From positions 192,787-235,320 of the forward strand of contig NZ_JADNRL010000025.1 of NCBI RefSeq assembly GCF_015595025.1: a stretch of 42,534 nt of DNA, read 5' to 3'. How positions within the stretch are numbered: the stretch's first letter is position 1; each line of letters opens with the position of its first letter. The DNA comes from Halomonas sp. KAO (lineage in GTDB: Bacteria; Pseudomonadota; Gammaproteobacteria; Pseudomonadales; Halomonadaceae). The translations under genes were made by a program, and so were the position numbers. The notes under the pieces were generated by a model. That model searched no databases and was not told where the DNA came from. It worked only from the letters and a program-made list of their open reading frames with translations. Below, in pieces: positions 9,799-19,485 of the stretch.

Positions 9799-9827
9799 AT
9801 TGTCGCCGACTTGACGGCGCGCTTCAA
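9799..9827 (-). promoter_or_regulatory. Candidate tkt promoter
   Basis: Read on the minus strand, TTGAAG (9822-9827) and GACAAT (9799-9804) are separated by 17 bases, a fair sigma-70 match about 110 bases upstream of the tkt start. A TTGACG on the opposite strand overlaps the region. Confidence 0.4.
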
Positions 9828-9878
9828 ATCGTGGATGCCTCGCCACCTGCCAGCGTGTAGACTCTTGGCCCCAATATG

Positions 9879-9901
9879 AGGCCCACCGCGGCCTGTTTTT
9901 T
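9879..9901 (+). terminator. Hairpin plus T-run in the metK leader (possible attenuator)
   Basis: AGGCC (9879-9883) and GGCCT (9890-9894) form a 5-bp stem around a 6-base loop. One G and then six T follow (9896-9901). The structure looks like a short intrinsic terminator only 42 bases before the metK ATG, on the metK strand. It could attenuate transcription entering metK. Confidence 0.4.
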
Positions 9902-9943
9902 GTGACTTGTTGTGACATCCGTGACTCCACGGTCGAGGACGCC

Positions 9944-11182
9944 ATGAGCGAATACTCCCTGTTTACCTCCGAATCCGTCTCCGAGGGGCATCCGGACAAG
10001 ATCGCCGATCAGATCTCCGATGCCGTTCTCGACGCCATCATCGCCCGCGACAAGCAGGCGCGGGTGGCCTGTGAGACCCTGGTCAAGACCGGCGTGGCGA
10101 TCGTCGCCGGCGAGATCACCACCTCCGCCTGGGTCGACCTCGAGGCGATAGTGCGCGAGGTGATTACCGGTATCGGCTATACCTCCTCGGATGTCGGCTT
10201 CGATGGCCTGACCTGTGGCGTGCTCAACTTGATCGGCAAGCAGAGCGTGGATATCGCCCAGGGCGTCGACCGCAGCAAGCCCGAGGACCAGGGCGCCGGC
10301 GACCAGGGCTTGATGTTCGGTTACGCCACCAACGAGACCGACTCCTTCATGCCGGCGCCGATCCACTTCGCCCATCGTCTGGTGGAGCGCCAGGCGGAGC
10401 TGCGCAAGCAGGGCCTGCTGCCCTGGCTGCGCCCGGATGCCAAGAGCCAGCTCACCTTCCGCTACGATGCCGAGGGCAAGCCCTGCGCGGTGGATGCCAT
10501 CGTGCTCTCCACCCAGCATGACCCTGAGATCGACCAGCAGGAGCTGCGCAAGATGGTGCGGCGCGAGATCATCGAGCAGGTGGTGCCTGCCGAGTGGCTC
10601 TCCGACCAGACCAAGTACCATATCAACCCGACCGGCAAGTTCGTGATCGGCGGCCCGGTGGGCGACTGTGGCCTGACCGGCCGCAAGATCATCGTCGACA
10701 CCTACGGTGGCACGGCCCGCCACGGTGGTGGCGCCTTCTCCGGCAAGGATCCGTCCAAGGTGGATCGCAGCGCCGCCTACGCCGGTCGCTACGTGGCCAA
10801 GAACATCGTCGCCGCGGGACTCGCAGACAAGTGCGAGATCCAGGTCTCCTACGCCATCGGCGTGGCCGAGCCCACCTCGGTCGCCATCAACACCTTCGGT
10901 ACCGGCAAGGTGGATGAGGCGAGGATCATCGAGCTGGTCCGCGAGCACTTCGACCTGCGACCCAACGCCATCACCCGCATGCTCGACCTGCTGCACCCCA
11001 TGTATCGGCTGACCGCGGCCTACGGTCACTTCGGCCGTGAGCCCTTCGAGACCTCCTATACCTGGATCGATACCGATGGGCAGCAGCACACCGAGACCTT
11101 CACGGCCTTCCCCTGGGAGAAGGTCGACCGGGCCGCTGCCCTGCGTCAGGCCGCCGGCCTCCAGGAAGGCATGACGCAGTAG
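9944..11182 (+). CDS. metK: S-adenosylmethionine synthetase
   Basis: The 412-residue cytoplasmic enzyme makes S-adenosylmethionine from methionine and ATP. Visible motifs are the ATP-site [17 protein letters not shown] (from residue 14), [13 protein letters not shown], and the phosphate loop [16 protein letters not shown]. Length agrees with gammaproteobacterial MetK plus a slightly long C-terminus. The ATG at 9944 fits the family start and is preceded by GAGGACGCC. An in-frame open stretch to 9902 is not part of the protein. It is divergent from tkt. It heads a methyl-cycle group with ahcY 1.9 kb downstream. Confidence 0.97.
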   Translation: MSEYSLFTSESVSEGHPDKIADQISDAVLDAIIARDKQARVACETLVKTGVAIVAGEITTSAWVDLEAIVREVITGIGYTSSDVGFDGLTCGVLNLIGKQSVDIAQGVDRSKPEDQGAGDQGLMFGYATNETDSFMPAPIHFAHRLVERQAELRKQGLLPWLRPDAKSQLTFRYDAEGKPCAVDAIVLSTQHDPEIDQQELRKMVRREIIEQVVPAEWLSDQTKYHINPTGKFVIGGPVGDCGLTGRKIIVDTYGGTARHGGGAFSGKDPSKVDRSAAYAGRYVAKNIVAAGLADKCEIQVSYAIGVAEPTSVAINTFGTGKVDEARIIELVREHFDLRPNAITRMLDLLHPMYRLTAAYGHFGREPFETSYTWIDTDGQQHTETFTAFPWEKVDRAAALRQAAGLQEGMTQ

Positions 11183-11204
11183 GCTCAGGCCTGCGCGAGA
11201 TAAT

Positions 11205-11234
11205 GGGCCCCGCCGGCAGCGCCGTGCGGGGCCC
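11205..11234 (+). terminator. Hairpin terminator after metK
   Basis: GGGCCCCGC (11205-11213) pairs with GCGGGGCCC (11226-11234). The 12-base loop contains a further short GGC/GCC pairing. The stem begins 23 bases after the metK stop; the tail GTTGCT is only weakly T-rich. Confidence 0.65.
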
Positions 11235-11242
11235 GTTGCTAG

Positions 11243-12994
<1,752 letters not shown>

Positions 12995-13024
12995 TTGTCG
13001 ACCGCCGGAATCGCCGCCTATAGT
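12995..13024 (+). promoter_or_regulatory. Candidate ahcY promoter
   Basis: TTGTCG (12995-13000) and TATAGT (13019-13024) are separated by 18 bases, directly after the ligB stop and about 37 bases upstream of the ahcY ATG. The -10 is a strong match. No SAH-riboswitch-like structure fits in so short a leader. Confidence 0.55.
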
Positions 13025-13060
13025 GAAGGTCACGCTTTCAGCACGTGACGAGGTGCGCCC

Positions 13061-14470
13061 ATGAACCAGCCCGCCGTGACCACTCCCGCCCAGCAGGACT
13101 TCAAGGTTGCCGATCTCGCCCTGGCCGACTGGGGCCGTCGCGAGATTCGCATCGCCGAGACCGAAATGCCGGCGCTGATGACGATCCGTGAGCAGTATCG
13201 CGATGCTCGGCCACTGGCCGGTGCCCGCATCGCCGGCTGCATTCACATGACCATCCAGACCGCGGTGCTGATCGAGACCTTGATCGATCTCGGGGCCAGC
13301 GTGCGCTGGTCTTCCTGCAACATCTTCTCCACCCAGGACCACGCCGCGGCGGCCATCGCCGCCGCCGGCATCCCGGTATTTGCCTGGAAGGGGGAGACGG
13401 AAGAGGCGTTCTGGTGGTGCATCGAGCAGACCGTCACCGGCCCCGACGGCTGGACCCCCAATCTGGTACTCGACGACGGCGGTGACCTGACCCTGCTGCT
13501 GCACGAGAAGCGCCCGGAGCTTCTCGATGCCGTTCATGGCATCAGCGAGGAGACCACCACGGGTGTGCATCGGCTGCAGGAGATGCTGCGCGACGGCACC
13601 CTGCGTGTGCCGGCCATCAACGTCAATGACGCCGTGACCAAGTCGAAGAACGACAACAAGTATGGCTGCCGCCACTCGCTCAGCGATGCCATCAAGCGCG
13701 CCACCGACCACCTGCTGGCCGGCAAGCAGGCGCTGGTGGTGGGCTATGGCGATGTGGGCAAGGGGTCGGCGGCGTCGCTCCGTCAGGAGGGAATGATCGT
13801 CAGGATTGCGGAGATCGACCCGCTGTGCGCGATGCAGGCCTGCATGGACGGCTTCGAGGTGGTCTCTCCCTACATCGGTGGCATCAACCGGGGCGTGGAG
13901 AGCATCGACCGTGAGCTGCTGCGTCGCATCGATCTGGTGGTGACCTGCACCGGCAATATCGCCGCCTGTGATGCCGCTATGCTGCAGGCCCTCAAGCCCG
14001 GGGCAGTGGTGTGCAATATCGGCCACTTCGACAGCGAGATCGACACCGGCTACATGCGCCGCCACTGGCACTGGGAGGAGGTGAAGCCCCAGGTGCACAA
14101 GGTCTACCGCGACAGCAGGCCGGGCGACTTCGATCCCGCCAGCCGCGACTATCTGATCCTGCTCTCCGAGGGGCGCCTGGTCAACCTGGGCAACGCCACC
14201 GGTCACCCCTCCCGGGTCATGGATGGCTCCTTCGCCAACCAGGTGCTGGCGCAGCTGCATCTCTACCGGGGGCGGTTCGCCGAGCTGCCGGCCGAGGAGA
14301 AGGGCGAGGCGCTCGGGGTGAGCGTGCTGCCACGCCATCTCGACGAGGAGGTGGCCCGCTATATGGTGGAGGGCTTCGGTGGGGTGATCACCCGCATGAG
14401 CGAGGCCCAGGTCGAGTACACCGGCGTGCCGGCGGATGGCCCCTTCAAGCCGGACCACTATCGTTATTGA
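13061..14470 (+). CDS. ahcY: Adenosylhomocysteinase
   Basis: The 469-residue NAD-dependent hydrolase splits S-adenosylhomocysteine into adenosine and homocysteine, closing the methyl cycle opened by MetK. Landmarks are [28 protein letters not shown], the catalytic region [20 protein letters not shown], the NAD motif [13 protein letters not shown], and the family C-terminus FKPDHYRY. The length fits the longer bacterial form. The start is supported by GACGAGGTG upstream. A hairpin of GGGCCC at 14489-14494 with 14506-14511 lies just past the stop and overlaps the 3' end of the convergent araC-type gene. Confidence 0.97.
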   Translation: MNQPAVTTPAQQDFKVADLALADWGRREIRIAETEMPALMTIREQYRDARPLAGARIAGCIHMTIQTAVLIETLIDLGASVRWSSCNIFSTQDHAAAAIAAAGIPVFAWKGETEEAFWWCIEQTVTGPDGWTPNLVLDDGGDLTLLLHEKRPELLDAVHGISEETTTGVHRLQEMLRDGTLRVPAINVNDAVTKSKNDNKYGCRHSLSDAIKRATDHLLAGKQALVVGYGDVGKGSAASLRQEGMIVRIAEIDPLCAMQACMDGFEVVSPYIGGINRGVESIDRELLRRIDLVVTCTGNIAACDAAMLQALKPGAVVCNIGHFDSEIDTGYMRRHWHWEEVKPQVHKVYRDSRPGDFDPASRDYLILLSEGRLVNLGNATGHPSRVMDGSFANQVLAQLHLYRGRFAELPAEEKGEALGVSVLPRHLDEEVARYMVEGFGGVITRMSEAQVEYTGVPADGPFKPDHYRY

Positions 14471-14497
14471 ATGGTCGGCGTTATTGAAGGGCCCGCG

Positions 14498-15301
14498 CTA
14501 AAGAGGGGCCCGGTGAACCAGCTCCCCGGGGGTTCTGCCGAACTCCTCGCGAAAGGCGGCGATAAACGCCGATAGGCTCTCGTAGCCGCAGGCCAGGGCG
14601 ACGTCGGTGACCCGCTCACCGGCTTCCAGCCGGGGCAGGGCGGCGAAGAGCCGGCAGCGCTGGCGCCAGCGACGAAAGCGGAGTCCGGTCTGGGCACGAA
14701 AGGCGCGGCTCAGGGTACGCTCGGCCACCCCCAGCCGACGGGCGTGCTCGCTGAGCCGGTGGGGCGCGTCGGGGCGTGCCTGGATGCGCTGACATAACCG
14801 GGCCAGTCGAGGGTCGCGGGGCCAGGGCAGCATCAGCGGCACTCGGGGGGCGGCCCGTAGACGATCCAGCAGCACCTGGGCCAGCCGGTTGTCAGCGCCC
14901 TCCAGATCATAGAGCACCGGCAGCTCGCCGAAGGCGCGAATCAGCTCGCGCAGCAGCGGCTGTACCTCCAGCACATGGCAGTCGGGCCACTCCAGGTCGC
15001 AGGCCACCGGATCGAGATAGAGGCTGCGGATCTCGCTGTCGCGGGAGCAGCGTACGCCGTGGAGGCGGCCGGGGGGAATCCATACCGCGCGGTCGGGCGG
15101 GGCGATGAAGCGCGCCTCGGGGGTGGCCACTTCGACCACCCCCCGGGCGGCGTAGGAGAGCTGGGCCCAGGGGTGGCGATGGCGGCGTGGGATGGCGCGG
15201 TTGGGTAGCGTCTCGCGATGGCCGTAGAGCGGACGGGGCAGGCGCTTCAGCTCACCGAGGCGCGTCGGTTCTGGGGGTGGGGTGTCCGTTTGTCGATACA
15301 T
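14498..15301 (-). CDS. AraC-family transcriptional regulator with N-terminal cupin (NimR-like)
   Basis: A 267-residue regulator. Residues 20-110 form a cupin-like sensor (RHRHPWAQLSYAARG and WIPPGRLHGV). Residues 165-262 form the double helix-turn-helix of AraC/XylS proteins, with AERTLSRAFRAQTGLRF and the signature DVALACGYESLSAFIAAFREEFG. The layout resembles NimR (YeaM), which controls an adjacent divergent exporter. Here it is divergent from a YfeH-like transporter with 92 bases between the starts, so that transporter is the likely target. The inducer is unknown. Its 3' end meets the ahcY terminator hairpin. Confidence 0.88.
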   Translation of the reverse strand: MYRQTDTPPPEPTRLGELKRLPRPLYGHRETLPNRAIPRRHRHPWAQLSYAARGVVEVATPEARFIAPPDRAVWIPPGRLHGVRCSRDSEIRSLYLDPVACDLEWPDCHVLEVQPLLRELIRAFGELPVLYDLEGADNRLAQVLLDRLRAAPRVPLMLPWPRDPRLARLCQRIQARPDAPHRLSEHARRLGVAERTLSRAFRAQTGLRFRRWRQRCRLFAALPRLEAGERVTDVALACGYESLSAFIAAFREEFGRTPGELVHRAPL

Positions 15302-15393
15302 GGTGTCTTGTTGGCGTGAAAACGACGTGACCGTTCAGGATAGTCTGTGGCGATCCCTTCGGTCATGGCCTTTCTGTCACTCGAGGTGCCCCC

Positions 15394-16410
15394 ATGTTGT
15401 CGCGACTGCGTACCCTGTTCGATACCTTCACCCTGCTGCTGATGGCGGTGGTGGCCGTGGCCACCTTGCTGCCGGCCCAGGGAGCTTGGGAGGTGTTCTT
15501 CGTCTGGTTGACCCGGCTGGCCATCGCACTGCTGTTCTTCATGCACGGCGCCAAGCTGTCGCGTCAGGCGATCATCGCCGGCGCTACCCACTGGCGACTG
15601 CATCTGCTGGTGTTCGCCTGTACCTTCGTGATGTTCCCGCTGATCGGCTGGGCGCTCAAGCCGCTGCTGTTGCCGCTGCTGGGTCTGCCGCTGTATATCG
15701 GCATGCTCTATCTATGTGCGCTGCCGGGCACGGTGCAGTCGGCGATCGCCTTTACCTCCATCGCACGAGGCAATGTGTCGGCGGCGGTGTGCAGTGCCTC
15801 GGCCTCGAGCCTGATCGGCATCGGCCTGACTCCGCTGCTGCTGACCCTGCTGCTGGACGCCGAGGGAGTGGGCGAAGCCGCGGTGAGCCTCGATGCGGTG
15901 GGCAGGATCTGCCTGCAGCTGCTGCTGCCCTTCGTGCTGGGCCACCTGTCGCGCCCCTGGACCGGCGACTGGATCGCCCGCAACCGCGGCTGGCTGGTAG
16001 GGGTCGACCAGAGCTCCATCCTGCTGGTGGTCTATACCGCCTTCAGCGCCTCGGTGGTGGGCGGGCTATGGCAGACCGTCTCGGCCCGGGAGCTGGCGGC
16101 ACTGACCCTTACGTGCTGCGCGTTGCTGGCGCTGGTGTTGTGGCTGACTGCCTGGCTGGCGCGGCGCCTGGGCTTCAGCCGCGAGGACGAGATCACCATC
16201 GTGTTCTGCGGCTCCAAGAAGAGCATGGCCACCGGCGTGCCCATGGCCCAGCTGCTGTTTACCGGCGGCGCCATCGGCCCCGCGCTGTTGCCGTTGATGC
16301 TGTTCCACCAGATTCAGCTGATGGTCTGCGCGGTATTGGCCCAGCGCTACGCCCGTCGCGAGGAGAGCGCCGCTCAGCCGGCAACCAGTGGCAGCATCAG
16401 CCCGAGGTAG
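15394..16410 (+). CDS. yfeH: SBF-like (bile acid:sodium symporter superfamily) membrane transporter, YfeH type
   Basis: A 338-residue inner-membrane protein with about ten hydrophobic segments of the SBF-like family (YfeH/Rch1). Family landmarks are FFMHGAKLSRQAI, CALPGTVQSAIAFTSIARGN and FCGSKKSMATGVPMAQLLF. These transporters are thought to move organic anions with sodium; the substrate is not known. GAGGTG lies upstream of the ATG. The gene is divergent from the AraC-type regulator. Its last dozen codons and stop (16374-16410) lie in sequence that, on the other strand, is the end of a decayed AEC permease fragment, so the C-terminal tail may be secondary. Confidence 0.87.
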   Translation: MLSRLRTLFDTFTLLLMAVVAVATLLPAQGAWEVFFVWLTRLAIALLFFMHGAKLSRQAIIAGATHWRLHLLVFACTFVMFPLIGWALKPLLLPLLGLPLYIGMLYLCALPGTVQSAIAFTSIARGNVSAAVCSASASSLIGIGLTPLLLTLLLDAEGVGEAAVSLDAVGRICLQLLLPFVLGHLSRPWTGDWIARNRGWLVGVDQSSILLVVYTAFSASVVGGLWQTVSARELAALTLTCCALLALVLWLTAWLARRLGFSREDEITIVFCGSKKSMATGVPMAQLLFTGGAIGPALLPLMLFHQIQLMVCAVLAQRYARREESAAQPATSGSISPR

Positions 16411-16617
16411 TGCGGTATCAGCTGCGGCGCGGCGCCGAGCGCCAGCAGCGGCCAGAGCGCGCAACGGATCGCCACGCGGATCGCCACGCAGGCTTCGGTA
16501 AAGCGGCCATCCAGCTCGCGAATGCTGACCCTGCCCAGCGTCATGCCGATGATCATCATGCCTGGCAGGGTGTCGTTGGCCGGAAATGCCGCCAGTCCCT
16601 CCATGGCGGTCGCCAAT
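16374..16617 (-). pseudogene. Remnant of an AEC (auxin efflux carrier) permease gene
   Basis: This segment closely repeats the 3' part of the intact AEC permease gene at 25302-26237, in the same orientation. The two share long identical runs around the encoded GMMIIGMTLGRVSIRELDG. The copy keeps the C-terminal end but lacks about 160 bases relative to the intact gene, and it carries a 12-base tandem duplication (GGATCGCCACGC at 16466-16477 and 16478-16489). It stops matching at 16617, just after the sequence encoding ATAMEG. A short open frame of 87 codons survives from an ATG at 16637 outside the homology, but no complete permease can be made. Confidence 0.85.
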
Positions 16618-16898
16618 CTCTCGCACACGTGGGGCACACGGGAGGTTAAGCCTGTGGAGCTTGTGTAAGACCGGCGGTGTCATCACCGAAGGTAACGGGC
16701 AGTGAAGCAGGAACCAGGAAGGTAACGACCTGGGAATCCCCTTCCTTTCCGCCATGGGCGGCACAATGTCCAGAAGACGTTGAGGTAGGGGAGGATGTCA
16801 ACTAGTTTGTAGGTGTCTGCGATAAGAGACTTATCGCCCGAGAAGAAGACGGGAATGCACCGGTCACCAAGGCCGGGCGGGCAAGGCGAGGGATACGC
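16618..16898. other. Leader of the complex I-like operon, no gene seen
   Basis: Together with the AEC remnant this makes a stretch of almost 500 bases without an intact gene. I see no convincing open frame. A weak sigma-70-like pair, TTGAGG (16780-16785) and TAGTTT (16803-16808) with 17 bases between, could start transcription about 85 bases upstream of nuoA. A perfect inverted repeat follows it (listed separately). Confidence 0.45.
16820..16836. promoter_or_regulatory. Inverted repeat in the nuo-like operon leader
   Basis: CGATAAG (16820-16826) and CTTATCG (16830-16836) are perfect inverted copies around a 3-base centre. The site lies 12 to 28 bases after the possible -10 box and 63 bases before nuoA. 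It could be an operator or a small RNA hairpin; I do not recognise the binding factor. Confidence 0.4.
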
Positions 16899-17246
16899 AT
16901 GGAGCTGCTCACACTCTTTTTCATCGTGCTGATCGCTGCCGGCCTGGGGCTATTGGTCCAGTGGCTGCCGCGGCGTCATCAACCGATGCCGCCCTACTCC
17001 CAGCGCGCGCCCTTTCTGGGCGGGGGGCTGCCCGAGACCCACGCCTGGAGCCGCTACCACGTTCGCTACTACCCCATGACGCTGCTGCTTATCGCCTTCG
17101 AGATGGAGATGATGTTCATGTATCCGTGGGCGGTGGTGTTCGTCGAGCAGGGCATGAAGGCGGTGATGGAGATGGGCATGTTCCTGGCCATCCTCTCCGT
17201 GGGCATCGTCTACGGCTGGCGCGAGGGGGTGTTCAAGTGGCAGTGA
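16899..17246 (+). CDS. nuoA: NuoA-like complex I membrane subunit
   Basis: A 115-residue protein with three transmembrane segments, homologous to NuoA (ND3). The second segment keeps two acids, in FEMEMMFMYPWAVVF, where canonical NuoA has FDVE before the same YPWAVVF-like stretch. The loop between the first two helices, which in complex I reaches the quinone site and carries the FE(S/C)G motif, reads PFLGGGLPETHAW instead and has no cysteine. AGGG lies seven bases before the ATG. First gene of an eight-gene operon with overlapping or tightly spaced genes. Confidence 0.88.
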   Translation: MELLTLFFIVLIAAGLGLLVQWLPRRHQPMPPYSQRAPFLGGGLPETHAWSRYHVRYYPMTLLLIAFEMEMMFMYPWAVVFVEQGMKAVMEMGMFLAILSVGIVYGWREGVFKWQ

Positions 17247-18562
17247 GCCGGCTCTCTCGCCTGGCGGCGCGGGCCAGGGTGCCGGTGTTCCCCGCCCTGG
17301 GCATGCATGGCGAGCCGGCGCTGCATCGTCTGGCCCTGACGGCGGGGATCGAACTGGTCGACTCGCCGCGCCATGCCAGCCTCCTGCTGGTGGCGGGCGG
17401 CGTGCCGCCGGATCGGCACGCTGCCCTGCGTCGAGTGCACGACCAGCTGCCGGCCCCTTTCGCCACGCTATGGTATCGCAGCGAGCCCCTGATCGAGCTC
17501 GCCGGCGCCACCCGGGTCGACGAGCTCGACGCCCTGCCCGAGGCACTGACGACCCTGCATCGTGAGCTGATGCAGGGCCAGCGCGGCAGCTCCCCGCGCC
17601 TGTTGCCGGACGAGCCGCCCAACCCCTGGGAAGGGCTGGGCGACGACGGTCACGGCGGCGAGGGCATGATGGGCGGCGTGCCCTACGGCCGGCCCATGGT
17701 CATGAACATGACCGATGATCTTCGCGATGGCCTGACGCTGGACTCGCTCACCGTCACCCTGGGGCCCTTCCTGCCCATGCTGCCGCCGGGGCTGAGTGCC
17801 GAAGTCACCCTGCAGGGCGATCTCGTTTACGCCTGGACGACCCAGGACGCACCGTACCCCACTGCGCTGGGGAGCGTCTTCTTTCGCGCCTTGCAGGAGC
17901 CCGTGCCCATCGCCGAACTCGAGCGGGCCCGGGCGCGCCACCACCTGAAGCGCCTGCATGTCGCCTTGCGCCTGGCCGGGCTCGAGCGCCTGGCGCTGCA
18001 GGCCTTGCGCCTGGCGTTCGAGCCACGCGTAGAGCAGGAACGCGTGACGAAGCTGCGACGCCGACTGGGGCGCAGCGGCTTCTTTCGCCTGACGACGACG
18101 GGGCAGGGCCGGCTCGAACAGGGTCAGGCCCGTCGGGTGGGTGGCGTGGCGGCGCGGGCCGCGGGGCTCGAGGAGGACCTGCGCGGCCGGGACGCCGCCT
18201 ATCGCCGGCTGGGCTTCACGCCGATCCTGCAGGATGGCGGCGACACCGGCGCCCGTTGGCGCCAGACCCTGGCGGAAATCGACCAGTCCCTGCAGCTGGC
18301 GCACCAGGCCGAGCGGGAGGGGGCACATACCGAGGTGATCGGTAGCGTCGAGACACCATGCGGCCCCTGGGGCGAACACCGGTCCGAGGATGCCAGCAGA
18401 TTGCTCGATGAACTGCTCCCCGGCCTGGAGTGGGACGAGGCGCTGAGCACCCTGGCAAGCCTGGATCTGGCGGCGGTTTCCGAATGGCCGCAAGAGACGT
18501 TGCAAGGCTCCACCGAAGCGTCTGGCAACGGGGCCGAGTCCTGCGAGGAGCGTCGAGCATGA
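17237..18562 (+). CDS. Fused NuoB/NuoD-like protein lacking Fe-S and quinone-site residues
   Basis: A 441-residue soluble protein. Residues 20-90 resemble NuoB: IELVDSPRHASLLLVAGG and ALRRVHDQLPAP match the NuoB core, but every cluster N2 cysteine is missing. Residues 125-415 resemble NuoD: SLTVTLGPFLPMLPPG stands where NuoD has NMGPQHPSTHG, and ARAAGLEEDLRGRDAAYRRL, GDTGARW and VETPCGPWG follow the NuoD order to ASLDLAAV. Both quinone-site histidines of HPSTHG are gone. Only two cysteines exist (residues 375 and 436). The likely start is GTG at 17237 with GAGGGGG upstream, overlapping nuoA; GTG at 17243 is an alternative. It overlaps nuoH by 4 bases. Catalysis of electron transfer by these domains looks impossible; a structural or coupling role is inferred. 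Confidence 0.8.
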   Translation: MAVSRLSRLAARARVPVFPALGMHGEPALHRLALTAGIELVDSPRHASLLLVAGGVPPDRHAALRRVHDQLPAPFATLWYRSEPLIELAGATRVDELDALPEALTTLHRELMQGQRGSSPRLLPDEPPNPWEGLGDDGHGGEGMMGGVPYGRPMVMNMTDDLRDGLTLDSLTVTLGPFLPMLPPGLSAEVTLQGDLVYAWTTQDAPYPTALGSVFFRALQEPVPIAELERARARHHLKRLHVALRLAGLERLALQALRLAFEPRVEQERVTKLRRRLGRSGFFRLTTTGQGRLEQGQARRVGGVAARAAGLEEDLRGRDAAYRRLGFTPILQDGGDTGARWRQTLAEIDQSLQLAHQAEREGAHTEVIGSVETPCGPWGEHRSEDASRLLDELLPGLEWDEALSTLASLDLAAVSEWPQETLQGSTEASGNGAESCEERRA

Positions 18563-19485
18563 TCGTCAACGAGCTTATTCTGCCGGTGATTCTGGTGACG
18601 GTCGTTCTCGTGGTCGGGGCCTATCTGGTGGCGGTGATCGACGAGGCGATCGCTGGCGCCTTGGGCCTGCCGCGGGCGGCAAACGCCTGGATGGCTCCCT
18701 TGGCGCGGGGCGCCTGGCTGCTCACCCAGCAGGCCAACGCCACCGAGGCGCCGGATTGGCGGGCCTGGCGCCTGGCGCCGGCGCTCTATCTGGCGCTGGC
18801 GGCGATCGGCCTGGCGGTAGTGCCCTTCTCGCCGACGCTGATACCCACGGATCTCGTCACCGGCGTGGTGCTATGGGGCAGCATCGAGGCCCTGGCCACG
18901 GTGGTGATCTTCCTGCATGGCTGGTCCGCCAACACGCTGCTTTCGCTGATCGGCGCCTACCGCTACGTGGCCCTGGGGCTCTCCTACATCCTGATCAGCA
19001 TGTTCGTGCTGATCGGCGTGGCATTGCCGGCGGAGTCGCTGCAATTTTCTCAGGTGGTGGCCTCCCAGGCGGAGCTGTGGAATGTGATTCGCCAGCCCCT
19101 GGGTTTGCCGCTGTTCCTGATCGTCGGCCTGGGTGTGACCTTCTGGGGGCCGCTCAATCTGGCCGACTCCCGGGACCTGGCCGGCGGCACGGCGTCGGCG
19201 ATCTCCGGCCCGCCGCGGCTGGTGTGGAACCTGGCCCGCTCGGCGATGCTGGTGGCCTTCAGCGGTGCGGCGGCCAGCGCCTTTCTCGGCGGCTGGCTGG
19301 GGCCCTGGCTGCCGGGCCCGGTGTGGATGCTGCTCAAGATGCTGGCGGTGCTCGCCGTGCTGCTGTTGATCGGGCGGCTGGTGCCTCGTGTACAGCCCGA
19401 GCGCTGCGTGACCCTGATGTGGGTGGTGTTACTGCCGCTCTCCTTCGTTGATCTGATCTGGGCAGGCGTGGAGGCCTTGTGGTGA
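18559..19485 (+). CDS. nuoH: NuoH-like complex I membrane subunit, divergent
   Basis: A 308-residue protein with about eight membrane segments. It is recognisable as NuoH by HGWSANTLLSLIGAYRYVAL, RQPLGLPLFLIVGLGV and FLGGWLGPWLPGP. In canonical NuoH the segment between the last two reads AETNRAPFDLPEAE followed by SELVAGFNVEYSG, rich in acids that line the quinone channel. Here it is GVTFWGPLNLADSRDLAGG with those acids mostly gone. The Glu after SY in the fifth helix is also replaced (SYILI), and the N-terminal GPNRVGP motif is absent. ATGA overlap with the fused B/D-like gene. Confidence 0.85.
   Translation: MIVNELILPVILVTVVLVVGAYLVAVIDEAIAGALGLPRAANAWMAPLARGAWLLTQQANATEAPDWRAWRLAPALYLALAAIGLAVVPFSPTLIPTDLVTGVVLWGSIEALATVVIFLHGWSANTLLSLIGAYRYVALGLSYILISMFVLIGVALPAESLQFSQVVASQAELWNVIRQPLGLPLFLIVGLGVTFWGPLNLADSRDLAGGTASAISGPPRLVWNLARSAMLVAFSGAAASAFLGGWLGPWLPGPVWMLLKMLAVLAVLLLIGRLVPRVQPERCVTLMWVVLLPLSFVDLIWAGVEALW

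Noticed and set aside
9691..9943. Known SAM riboswitch or MetJ operator upstream of metK
   Set aside because: No AGACGTCT-like tandem boxes and no recognisable SAM aptamer core were found; only a short hairpin with a T-run.
12995..13060. SAH riboswitch upstream of ahcY
   Set aside because: The gap is only 66 bases, contains a good promoter, and shows no nested stems or conserved SAH motif.
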